Of a DNA stretch of 64,000 bases, positions 1 to 6,958 are shown one piece after another. The first letter of the stretch is position 1. Every line of letters begins with the position of its first letter. The notes below the pieces were generated by a model. The model did not search any database, had not been told where the DNA came from, and saw only the letters and a list, made by a program, of their open reading frames with translations. The translations under genes were made by a program, and so were the position numbers. This DNA comes from UBA11795 sp964652755 (GTDB lineage Bacteria; Chloroflexota; Dehalococcoidia; Lucifugimonadales; UBA826): NCBI GenBank assembly GCA_964652755.1, contig CAZZBP010000003.1, forward strand, positions 1-64,000, read 5' to 3'.

Positions 1-51
1 AGGACACTCGGATTAAAAGTCCGATGCTCTGCCAGACTGAGCTACCGGCCC
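1..51 (-). tRNA. tRNA-Lys (anticodon TTT), 3' part cut by the window edge
   Basis: Read on the minus strand from position 51, the acceptor 5' arm GGGCCGG is followed by T8, A9 and the D-arm GCTC...GAGC. The anticodon stem TCGGA/TCCGA then encloses the loop CTTTTAA, which gives anticodon TTT (Lys). The variable loop begins at the window edge, and the T-arm and acceptor 3' strand lie outside. Only about 51 of some 76 nt are visible, but the canonical positions leave little doubt. Confidence 0.9.
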
Positions 52-102
52 ACGATTATTTAAGCAATAGTAGGAATTGTATGGGTGTTGGACGAAGCCT
101 TT

Positions 103-156
103 CAATAGACTAAGGTAGGTTATATTCTGCTTACCTTAAGCTACCCCGGTCTATTG
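103..156 (-). terminator. Hairpin across the lepB stop codon
   Basis: On the minus strand CAATAGAC (in the last lepB codons) pairs with GTCTATTG downstream. After a symmetrical three-base internal loop, GGTAG pairs with CTACC. There is no T-tract after the outer stem, so this is not a textbook intrinsic terminator. It may stabilise the mRNA end or separate lepB from the downstream tRNA-Lys. Structure seen by eye; role inferred. Confidence 0.4.
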
Positions 157-748
157 GAGCTAGTTCACAGAGAAAAGAGCTATATCGGAACCAGTATTTT
201 CCGATAATATGGTCATTACTAATGGTTCCCCATGAGCGGGAATCGTTACTCGCAACCCTATTATCACCTAGAACAAAATATTCTCCAGAATTTACTATCA
301 TAGGACCATAGTTTGAAGTCGAATTAGATTTTCTAAGATATGGCTCAGATATTTGCGCCCTGTTTACGAAAACGTCGCCATTCTTGATTTCTACCTGATC
401 TCCCGGTACCCCTATAACCCTCTTTACAAAATGACGTTTTCTGTCATTAGGATATTCAAAAACAACCACTTCACCCCTTCTCGGTGGATGGAAAGGGAAT
501 AGTAAGTTTCCTTGGTGTTCATCTAAGCTAGGTAAAAGCTCGTTGTAACTCCCTGTGTCGAAGCTTGAATAGATTATTTTGTTGGCGAGCACGCAATCCC
601 CCTCCTCTAGCGTCGGGGTCATACTCGAGCCCTCTACCTGGTAGTTTTGGACTGTTATCTGTAACGTCACGAAGACCAAACCTGCTAGGATTAGCGTTTC
701 GATCACTTCTCGAAGCAGAGGTGTTTTTCTTTTCTCGAACTTGTACAT
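131..748 (-). CDS. lepB: Signal peptidase I
   Basis: Membrane-bound serine protease that removes signal peptides from exported proteins, 205 aa. One N-terminal transmembrane segment (about residues 14-34) is followed by box B GSSMTP with the catalytic Ser at about residue 42. Box D FVKRVIGVPGD carries the general-base Lys at about residue 109, and box E GDNRVASNDSRSWG spans about 161-174. All catalytic boxes of family S26A are present and the length is normal for a one-TM enzyme. The ATG at 748 fits the short cytoplasmic tail. The gene stands alone, divergent from the SIMPL gene. Its last codons form one arm of a hairpin with the downstream DNA. Confidence 0.95.
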   Translation of the reverse strand: MYKFEKRKTPLLREVIETLILAGLVFVTLQITVQNYQVEGSSMTPTLEEGDCVLANKIIYSSFDTGSYNELLPSLDEHQGNLLFPFHPPRRGEVVVFEYPNDRKRHFVKRVIGVPGDQVEIKNGDVFVNRAQISEPYLRKSNSTSNYGPMIVNSGEYFVLGDNRVASNDSRSWGTISNDHIIGKYWFRYSSFLCELAPIDRGSLR

Positions 749-898
749 TGCTATGAAATTATAATCCTACTTGTGCAAATAACCGTAATCGATACTTAAA
801 ACTATCCTTTGCACGTTATATGATTTGGTGGGTACGAAGTTTTCTAATTGATTGCAGGATCTGATTTGATGAAAAAGCTTTAGTTATTAAATAATCCT

Positions 899-1741
899 TT
901 GGTAATACTTTTCCTATTACCGTTTATCATCGGATGTACCACCAATGGCGAAGCTGCTGAAACTTCCGAATCTATCTCTCCAGCGGATGTGTACGATTTA
1001 GAACCTGCCCTGCAGGGCAGCAACTCAAAATTAGGGAAATATTCGAGATCACAGGGATCAGTGCAGGCACAAGCATCCTTGTTGACTCAGAGAGGAATAA
1101 CTGTAACCGGTTCAGGGTCAGTAAGCGTAGAGCCGAACCTTGCTATTATGAACATTGGAGTGGAGGTTCTCGCAAAAACAGTAGGCGTGGCCCGTTTGGC
1201 TGCTGCTGAGGCAATGGATTCCGTTACTGATACGTTAAAAAAAGAGGGTGTTGGCGATAAAGATGTACAAACTAGGCGATTCAATATTTCCCCTCGTTAT
1301 GATTATGAGGAAATAATAGTTGATGGGCGTCATACTGGGAAACAGGTACTTACTGGATATGTAGTAAATAATTCAGCAGTCGTGAAAATTAAAGATCTCG
1401 AAAATGTTGGCCAGATAGTTGACAAGGCGGCAGAGGCTGGTGGCGATTTGGTTCGTATCGAAGGGATTTCGTTTACTGTTGATGATGATGATCTATACCT
1501 CTCCACACTTCGGAAACAGGCAGTTGAGGACGCATTTGAAAAAGCTACTCAATACGCTTCACTAACTGGAGTTGAGCTAGGACCTTTATTGTCATTGTCT
1601 GAAATTGGAAACCCTTCAATCCAATCTTTTGCGGAAATGGATTATGGAATGAGGGCTATGGCCGCTCCCGCTGCTAGTCCGATTAGCGGTGGTGAATTAG
1701 AAATAACACTTTCTATAAACGCAGTCTTCTCTATCCAATAA
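899..1741 (+). CDS. SIMPL-domain (DUF541) lipoprotein, N-terminus interrupted
   Basis: SIMPL/DUF541 family, related to YggE and BP26, 280 aa from the TTG at 899. The family is periplasmic or surface-exposed and of unclear biochemical role. A hydrophobic stretch ending in the lipobox IIGC is followed by a low-complexity linker. The SIMPL core starts near residue 67 (ITVTGSGSVSVEPN) and runs to the end. The start is odd. An ATG at 869 in the same frame has a good ribosome site (AGGAT at 856-860) and would give the usual basic MKKL start, but the fifth codon is TAG (881-883). The TTG at 899 has no visible ribosome site and leaves a signal peptide without positive charges. Either the TAG is an error or recent mutation, or the gene starts poorly at TTG. 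Confidence 0.8.
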   Translation: MVILFLLPFIIGCTTNGEAAETSESISPADVYDLEPALQGSNSKLGKYSRSQGSVQAQASLLTQRGITVTGSGSVSVEPNLAIMNIGVEVLAKTVGVARLAAAEAMDSVTDTLKKEGVGDKDVQTRRFNISPRYDYEEIIVDGRHTGKQVLTGYVVNNSAVVKIKDLENVGQIVDKAAEAGGDLVRIEGISFTVDDDDLYLSTLRKQAVEDAFEKATQYASLTGVELGPLLSLSEIGNPSIQSFAEMDYGMRAMAAPAASPISGGELEITLSINAVFSIQ

Positions 1742-1748
1742 TTAATAG

Positions 1749-1799
1749 ATCTTAGGAACAAGATCCCCTTTGCAGGTGTACGTTCGGTCTTGCTAAGAT
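1749..1799 (+). other. Imperfect hairpin downstream of the SIMPL gene
   Basis: ATCTTAG and CAAG on the left pair with CTTG and CTAAGAT on the right, giving 7 + 4 bp with a 3-nt bulge around a loop of about 26 nt. No T-run follows. It could be a weak transcript end or part of the dcd leader. It does not match the FMN riboswitch consensus. Confidence 0.3.
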
Positions 1800-1817
1800 T
1801 CGAAGCCAACTATTGAC

Positions 1818-1847
1818 TTGAGTTAATCGTTGAATCGTCTCTAAAAT
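1818..1847 (+). promoter_or_regulatory. Possible sigma70-type promoter for the dcd-rib genes
   Basis: TTGAGT (1818-1823), 18 nt, then TAAAAT (1842-1847), about 80 nt before dcd. An overlapping TTGACT at 1813 has no matching -10 box. This is the best match by eye in the 189-nt gap, not an established promoter. Confidence 0.35.
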
Positions 1848-1930
1848 TGAACGATAAATTATCGAAGTTTGCTGACATTTCACGTTTTTGCCCATCTTAG
1901 TGGTTTAAAACGGAAACGCGGGAGGAAACT

Positions 1931-2500
1931 ATGGTTCTTAGCGACCGAACTATAAGGGAAGAGATATCAGCAGGTCGGATCATAATCGAGCCGCTTGGTG
2001 AAAATTCAATTCAACCTGCTAGTGTTGACGTTCATCTCGATAAAGGGTTCCTTGTTTTTAGAAATTCTCGGATGCCCTATATCGATATTAGAAAAGGAAC
2101 TGAAGAACTTACTGAGAAAGTCGAAATTGAAGGAGATATTCCTTTTATTCTCCACCCGGGAGAGTTTGTTTTAGGCAGTACATTGGAGAACATAGAATTG
2201 CCAGACGATCTCGTTGCTAGAGTGGAAGGGAAAAGCTCTTTGGGTAGGTTAGGGCTTCTGATTCATTCCACTGCTGGATATGTTGATCCAGGGTTTAAAG
2301 GACACTTGACTTTGGAACTGAGTAACGTGGCAAATCTTCCTATTACTCTTTACTACGGTATGAAAATCGGACAATTATCTTATGTCAGGTTAACGACCTC
2401 GGCAGAGTTCCCTTACGGTTCACCTGAACTTGGGAGCAAATATCAGGGTCAGACCGATGCGACAGCAAGCAAAATTCACCAGGATTTTAAAAGGGTCTAA
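1931..2500 (+). CDS. dcd: dCTP deaminase, probably the bifunctional dUMP-forming type
   Basis: Trimeric dUTPase-fold enzyme of pyrimidine deoxynucleotide metabolism, 189 aa, full length. The N-terminus MVLSDRTIREEI and the core VEGKSSLGRLGLLIHSTAGY match the Dcd family, with GSKYQGQ near the C-terminus. The HSTAGY-VDPGF-GHLTLELSN core resembles the Mycobacterium tuberculosis enzyme, which both deaminates dCTP and hydrolyses dUTP to dUMP. The mono-functional E. coli enzyme has TAHR at that spot. Bifunctionality is inference from this resemblance. The start is a clear ATG behind GGGAGGAAA. ribD begins one base after the stop, so dcd probably heads the riboflavin operon. Confidence 0.93.
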   Translation: MVLSDRTIREEISAGRIIIEPLGENSIQPASVDVHLDKGFLVFRNSRMPYIDIRKGTEELTEKVEIEGDIPFILHPGEFVLGSTLENIELPDDLVARVEGKSSLGRLGLLIHSTAGYVDPGFKGHLTLELSNVANLPITLYYGMKIGQLSYVRLTTSAEFPYGSPELGSKYQGQTDATASKIHQDFKRV

Positions 2501-2501
2501 T

Positions 2502-3581
2502 TTGTCCTACATGAGAAGGGCGTTGGATTTATCCAACAAAGCTCTCGGAATCTCAAATCCCAACCCCCCTGTAGGCGCTGTGGTCGTAAAAGACGGTACG
2601 GTGGTAGGTGAAGGGTTTACTGGGCCTCCTGGGACTTTCCATGCGGAAAAAGAAGCTTTGAATGTAGCAGGAGATTACGCAAGAGGTGCCTCACTCTATG
2701 TCACCTTGGAGCCATGCTGCCATATCGGCCGCACCCCTCCATGTGTGGATTCGATCATAGCTGCCGGTATAAGTGAAGTTCATACCTCCATCATCGATCC
2801 TGATAATCGGGTGAACGGTAGAGGTGTCGAGAAGTTAAAGGCGTCAGATATAAAAGTGTTTGTTGGCGAGTTAGCTGAGGACTCCTCTAGGCGGATGCAA
2901 ACCCATATAAAATTGATGAAGACAGGATTCCCATTCGTCACTGTCAAATTTGCAGTGAGTCTAGACGGGAAAATAGCCACTTCTTCAGGGGAATCACAGT
3001 GGATCACGGGCGCTGATGCACGGGGTATTGCCCATAGTATGAGGGCGGAGACGGATGCAATCATGGTCGGAATCGGAACGGTTTTAGCGGACAATCCAAG
3101 GTTAACTGCCAGAGGGGATTATTCTCCTGATACCGGTCGTCAACCATTGAGGGTAGTCGTAGATTCGAAACGTCGCACACCTTTGAATAGTGCATTATTG
3201 TTCGAACCCGGGCAAACAATAATCGCTTCTAATAACAGTGCCCATACCTGTGACCTGCCAAGCTCAGTGACAGTTGAAAAGTTTCCCGGTTCATCCGACA
3301 GGGTCGACCTATCAAGGCTCTTAAGTTATTTAGGCAAAATACCAGTGTCTTCTGTGCTGGTGGAAGGTGGATCCGGGTTGACAGGATCTCTGTTCGATGA
3401 AGGACTCGTTGATAAGGTTGTAGCTTTCTTGTCTCCTTCAATAATTGGTGGTACTAATTCTCTTAGTGCAGTTTCAGGAGAAGGCGCCAAAATAATGTCA
3501 GACGTGATCAGACTCTCTGACGTGGAAGTTACTAGTGTCGGAGATGATTTGCTTGTTACTGGCTATTGTTTGGCGAAATGA
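2502..3581 (+). CDS. ribD: Bifunctional pyrimidine deaminase / reductase RibD
   Basis: Two consecutive riboflavin steps: deamination of the aminopyrimidinone phosphate and NADPH reduction of the ribosyl side chain. The N-terminal deaminase domain (about residues 1-145) has the zinc ligands in HAEKEAL and EPCCHIGRTPPC. The C-terminal reductase domain has VTVKFAVSLDGKIAT and GIGTVLADNPRLT. I chose the TTG at 2502, with AAGGG at 2491-2495, over the frame opening at 2430 inside dcd. The ATG at 2511 is another option. About 359 aa, normal for the fused enzyme. ribE follows 13 nt later. Confidence 0.93.
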   Translation: MSYMRRALDLSNKALGISNPNPPVGAVVVKDGTVVGEGFTGPPGTFHAEKEALNVAGDYARGASLYVTLEPCCHIGRTPPCVDSIIAAGISEVHTSIIDPDNRVNGRGVEKLKASDIKVFVGELAEDSSRRMQTHIKLMKTGFPFVTVKFAVSLDGKIATSSGESQWITGADARGIAHSMRAETDAIMVGIGTVLADNPRLTARGDYSPDTGRQPLRVVVDSKRRTPLNSALLFEPGQTIIASNNSAHTCDLPSSVTVEKFPGSSDRVDLSRLLSYLGKIPVSSVLVEGGSGLTGSLFDEGLVDKVVAFLSPSIIGGTNSLSAVSGEGAKIMSDVIRLSDVEVTSVGDDLLVTGYCLAK

Positions 3582-3594
3582 GGGGAATCTGTAT

Positions 3595-4191
3595 ATGTTT
3601 ACTGGAATCGTTGAGGAAGTTGGGAATGTAAGAGAAATTGGGTCCGGTGCCTTGTTCGTGAACGCTGAAACAATATTAGAAACTCTCGAAGTTAAGGACA
3701 GTATTTGCATAAATGGAGCATGTCTTACCGTTATAAGAATTGATGAACACGGTTTTGGCGTTAACGTAGTACCTGAAACGCTTCGTAGAACGGATCTGGG
3801 TGAATTGTCAGCTGGAGATTCTGTGAATCTGGAACGATCGGTTCTTTTGGGTGGTCGACTTGGGGGGCATATTGTTCAAGGTCATGTTGATGGAACAGCT
3901 AGAATTTCTTCAATTATTGATGACGGAGATGCAAGATTATATTCTTTTGGGATTCCAAAAAATGTGTCTTCATACATAGTTCTTAAAGGATTTATCTGCG
4001 TGGACGGTATCAGCCTCACAGTTGTAGACTGTGACGAAAGTTCATTCGCGGTTACCCTTATACCTTACACTGCTGACCACACTATATTAGGCACAAAAAA
4101 TGTAGGGGACACCGTAAACATCGAAGTAGATATAATCGCAAAATATGTTGAAAAGCTATCCAAGAGACAAGACCTACAAGATGTGTGCTAG
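3595..4191 (+). CDS. ribE: Riboflavin synthase alpha chain
   Basis: Catalyses dismutation of two 6,7-dimethyl-8-ribityllumazines to riboflavin, the last step of the pathway. It has the typical start MFTGIVEEVG and two homologous lumazine-binding halves of about 95 residues each. Family motifs visible are INGACLTV and GHIVQGHVDG, with VDGISLTV in the second half. 198 aa, full length. The ATG at 3595 has GAGGGG at 3580-3585; the frame is open upstream to 3535, but those codons overlap ribD and precede the conserved start. Confidence 0.95.
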   Translation: MFTGIVEEVGNVREIGSGALFVNAETILETLEVKDSICINGACLTVIRIDEHGFGVNVVPETLRRTDLGELSAGDSVNLERSVLLGGRLGGHIVQGHVDGTARISSIIDDGDARLYSFGIPKNVSSYIVLKGFICVDGISLTVVDCDESSFAVTLIPYTADHTILGTKNVGDTVNIEVDIIAKYVEKLSKRQDLQDVC

Positions 4192-4219
4192 AAATCAGTG
4201 AGGAAAAAGCCAGGGATAT

Positions 4220-5446
4220 ATGCCTCTATCCAAGATAGAAGACGCAATAGAAGATATTAAGGCCGGCCGCATGATCATCATTGTGGACGATGAGGATCGC
4301 GAAAATGAAGGTGACCTAACAATGGCAGCGGAGATGGTGACTCCTGAGGCAGTCAATTTTATGGCTACCTATGGTCGTGGCCTCATATGTGTACCCATGA
4401 TGGGTGAACGGCTCGAAGAACTTAATCTGCCCCTTATGGTTCAGCAAAATACTGCTCCGCTAAGCACCGCATTTACGGTATCTGTTGATGCACTAAACGG
4501 GACTACGACAGGTATCTCCGCTAATGACAGGTCGATCACAATCAAAGCGTTGATTGAAGATGGAACAACGGCGGGAGACTTGGGAAGGCCCGGTCACATA
4601 TTCCCACTGCGGTATGTCGAAGGCGGAGTTCTCAAAAGGACCGGCCAGACTGAGGCTTCAATAGATATTTGCAGAATATCTGGTCTGAAGGAGGCGGCGA
4701 TTATCTGCGAGATAATGGCAGATGATGGCCAAATGGCAAGGATGCCGGCTCTTGAGGACTTCGCGAATAACCATGATCTTAAGATTATCTCAGTTGCAGA
4801 TCTGATTACTTATAGAAGACGTCATGAGAGGCTTATTGAAAGAGTCGCTGAGGCTCGGGTTCCCACAGAATACGGAGAATTTCATGCTGTTTCGTACAAC
4901 AGCATCGTTGATGATTATGAGCACGTTGCATTTGTAAAAGGGGATATAAATCCGGAGGATCCGGTACTTGTAAGGGTTCACAGCGAATGCCTAACTGGAG
5001 ATGTTTTTGGGAGTACCCGCTGTGACTGCGGGGATCAAGTTCCTCTAGCCTTGGAGGCCATAGGGAAAGAAGGTAGGGGAATATTACTCTACATGCGTCA
5101 GGAAGGTAGAGGGATAGGAATTCATAACAAGCTTAAAGCATATGCACTTCAGGATGAGGGATACGATACGGTCGATGCGAACACCATTCTTGGATTTGCT
5201 CCAGATCCTCGTCAGTACGGGGTTGGTGCACAGATACTTGAAGACCTTGGCGTAAAAAAAATGCGGCTGCTAACTAATAATCCAACAAAGCGAGTAGGAC
5301 TTGAACGATTCGGCCTTGAAGTTGTAGATCGTGTTCCTATTGTTGCTCCGTATCGGGATGATAACGTGGGTTATATGGAAACTAAAAGGACCCGAATGGG
5401 TCACGTTTTCGAACCTACGGATCCCACGTCGGGAGAAACTAGTTGA
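4220..5446 (+). CDS. ribBA: 3,4-DHBP synthase / GTP cyclohydrolase II fusion
   Basis: Supplies both riboflavin precursors. Residues 1-205 are the DHBP synthase domain (ribulose 5-phosphate to dihydroxybutanone phosphate plus formate), with the acidic loop DDEDRENEGD at 23-32. Residues 206-408 are the GTP cyclohydrolase II domain. Its zinc site has Cys257, Cys268 and Cys270 in SECLTGDVFGSTRCDCGD, and RQEGRGIG lies at 293-300. Key residues are intact in both halves and the length is normal. The ribH start overlaps the stop codon by 4 nt, which suggests translational coupling. Confidence 0.96.
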   Translation: MPLSKIEDAIEDIKAGRMIIIVDDEDRENEGDLTMAAEMVTPEAVNFMATYGRGLICVPMMGERLEELNLPLMVQQNTAPLSTAFTVSVDALNGTTTGISANDRSITIKALIEDGTTAGDLGRPGHIFPLRYVEGGVLKRTGQTEASIDICRISGLKEAAIICEIMADDGQMARMPALEDFANNHDLKIISVADLITYRRRHERLIERVAEARVPTEYGEFHAVSYNSIVDDYEHVAFVKGDINPEDPVLVRVHSECLTGDVFGSTRCDCGDQVPLALEAIGKEGRGILLYMRQEGRGIGIHNKLKAYALQDEGYDTVDANTILGFAPDPRQYGVGAQILEDLGVKKMRLLTNNPTKRVGLERFGLEVVDRVPIVAPYRDDNVGYMETKRTRMGHVFEPTDPTSGETS

Positions 5447-5910
5447 GTAAACGTGTCGAACCGTCTATGGATGGATCAAATCTCAGAATAGCTATTGTTG
5501 TAGCGAAATTTAACGAATTTGTTACCAATAAACTATTGGAAGGCGCGGAGGGAGGGCTCGCGGAATGTGGAGTTAGTGCAGATGCGATAACTATTGCATT
5601 TGTTCCGGGATCATTCGAGATACCAGTGGTTGCTTCCAAGATGGCTTCTTCGGGTGTCTATGACGCTGTGATATGTTTGGGAGCTATCATAAAAGGAGAT
5701 ACGGATCACTACGAATTCGTTGCCAAGGAAACAGCAAATGGTATAGCGCAGGTCGCGTTCAAGTATGGGGTTCCGGATGTATTTGGAGTTCTCACCACGC
5801 ATACGGTTCAGCATGCCCTAGACAGGGCAGGTGGGAGGAAGGGGAACGCTGGCCATAGTTGTGCGCTAACGGCGATTGATACTGCCAATTTAATCAGGAA
5901 TCTGTCCTGA
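5443..5910 (+). CDS. ribH: 6,7-dimethyl-8-ribityllumazine synthase
   Basis: Condenses 5-amino-6-ribitylaminouracil with dihydroxybutanone phosphate; the family forms pentameric or icosahedral particles. 155 aa with AIVVAKFNEFVT, the PGSFEIPV substrate loop and GAIIKGDTDHYEFV, which holds the catalytic His. The TTG at 5443 overlaps the ribBA stop (TTGA). An ATG at 5467 is an alternative start just before the conserved region. The last eight codons are one arm of a perfect 25-bp inverted repeat that closes the operon. Confidence 0.94.
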   Translation: MSKRVEPSMDGSNLRIAIVVAKFNEFVTNKLLEGAEGGLAECGVSADAITIAFVPGSFEIPVVASKMASSGVYDAVICLGAIIKGDTDHYEFVAKETANGIAQVAFKYGVPDVFGVLTTHTVQHALDRAGGRKGNAGHSCALTAIDTANLIRNLS

Positions 5911-5929
5911 TTAAATTGGCAGTATCAAT
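5875..5929 (+). terminator. Perfect 25-bp hairpin straddling the ribH stop codon
   Basis: Positions 5875-5899 and 5905-5929 are perfect inverted copies with a 5-nt loop (ATCTG). The left arm codes for the end of RibH, and the stop codon TGA lies in the right arm. The following sequence CAATTTGG is only weakly T-rich. It lies at the end of the rib operon, where a terminator is expected, but a 25-bp perfect stem is longer than usual. Confidence 0.7.
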
Positions 5930-5987
5930 TTGGATTTAGAATATTGGGAAATGATTCGATTAATGAATCGCGCGTGATCGGTTTTCG

Positions 5988-6956
5988 ATGAAAGACACTG
6001 AACTAGATTCAATTCTTCCTGAACTCCAACAAATCGAATTGAACGCAGCAGATTGGGCATCTGAGGCGGGAACTATCTTATTTAAGTATTTTGGAAGACC
6101 TGGAATTGGAAAAAATAATCTAGGAGTCGAATACAAAGATGTGAATAAAACGGACCCAGTTACACGGGCCGACACAGAGGTACAACAATTCCTTGCTAAA
6201 GAGATATTGAGGCGTTATCCACATCATGGAGTAGTTGGAGAAGAGGATAAGGACAAAGTAGGTTTTGTTCCTGAGACTGTCTGGATTTTAGACCCTTTAG
6301 ATGGAACGAGAAATTTTCTCCACGGACTACCAGCTTTTGCTTCTTCCATAGGCGTTCTTCACAAGGGTGTAATAGTTGCGGGCGCGATATTTCTTCCATG
6401 GCCAGGGGAATCCGAAGGTATCGTTTTGCATTCCTCATTAGGTGGAGGCGCCCGTATTAACGGGGAGAGACTCGCTACTCCGCAAATAGAATCGGTCGAT
6501 CCGGCTGGAATAGGGACTTTGCCAGGTTCGTTTTCCGCCACATTTAAATTCAACGGAGGATTCGTCACAAAATCAGGCGAACTTAGAATGGCGGGCAGTA
6601 TAGCTTACGAGCTTGCATTGGTTGCCTTAGGAGTCACGCAATATGCCGTTATTTGTGGTGCCCATCTCTGGGACTGCGCTGCGGGGATTTCCATATTAAC
6701 GGAATCAGGAGGGAACGTCTTAAAACATGTAAAGGGTCCTCTAGGTTCAAGGATAATTGGTTCAGTTGATGCTTGGGAAGAGATTGGAAGATTAGTCGAT
6801 CTCACAGAAACCGGGCAATCTAAGTATGAGGACTTTAGAAAGCTGAGCCCACCTTTTCTTGCGGCTCCCGCCAGTATAATATCGGAGATGGCTACTAACA
6901 TTGTGTCCAAAAATATAGGAATACGTGGAATGACAGGATCTCTTTTTAAGAGGTAG
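5988..6956 (+). CDS. Inositol monophosphatase family phosphatase
   Basis: Li-sensitive, Mg-dependent sugar-phosphatase fold (SuhB / fructose-bisphosphatase-like), 322 aa. The metal-binding motifs are all present: VGEED, WILDPLDGTRNFLHG and the C-terminal HLWDCAAG. About 45 residues beyond the usual end (after residue about 270) match nothing I recognise. The substrate cannot be told from sequence; myo-inositol phosphate, 3'-phosphoadenosine phosphate and histidinol phosphate are all used by relatives. The next gene begins 2 nt after the stop, so the two are probably co-transcribed. Confidence 0.88.
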   Translation: MKDTELDSILPELQQIELNAADWASEAGTILFKYFGRPGIGKNNLGVEYKDVNKTDPVTRADTEVQQFLAKEILRRYPHHGVVGEEDKDKVGFVPETVWILDPLDGTRNFLHGLPAFASSIGVLHKGVIVAGAIFLPWPGESEGIVLHSSLGGGARINGERLATPQIESVDPAGIGTLPGSFSATFKFNGGFVTKSGELRMAGSIAYELALVALGVTQYAVICGAHLWDCAAGISILTESGGNVLKHVKGPLGSRIIGSVDAWEEIGRLVDLTETGQSKYEDFRKLSPPFLAAPASIISEMATNIVSKNIGIRGMTGSLFKR

Positions 6957-6958
6957 GT

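Noticed and set aside
1742..1930. FMN riboswitch upstream of the rib genes
   Set aside because: The hairpin at 1749-1799 lacks the conserved AGGAUCUUCGGGGCAGGGUG-type segments, and nothing in 1742-1930 resembles the multi-arm FMN element.
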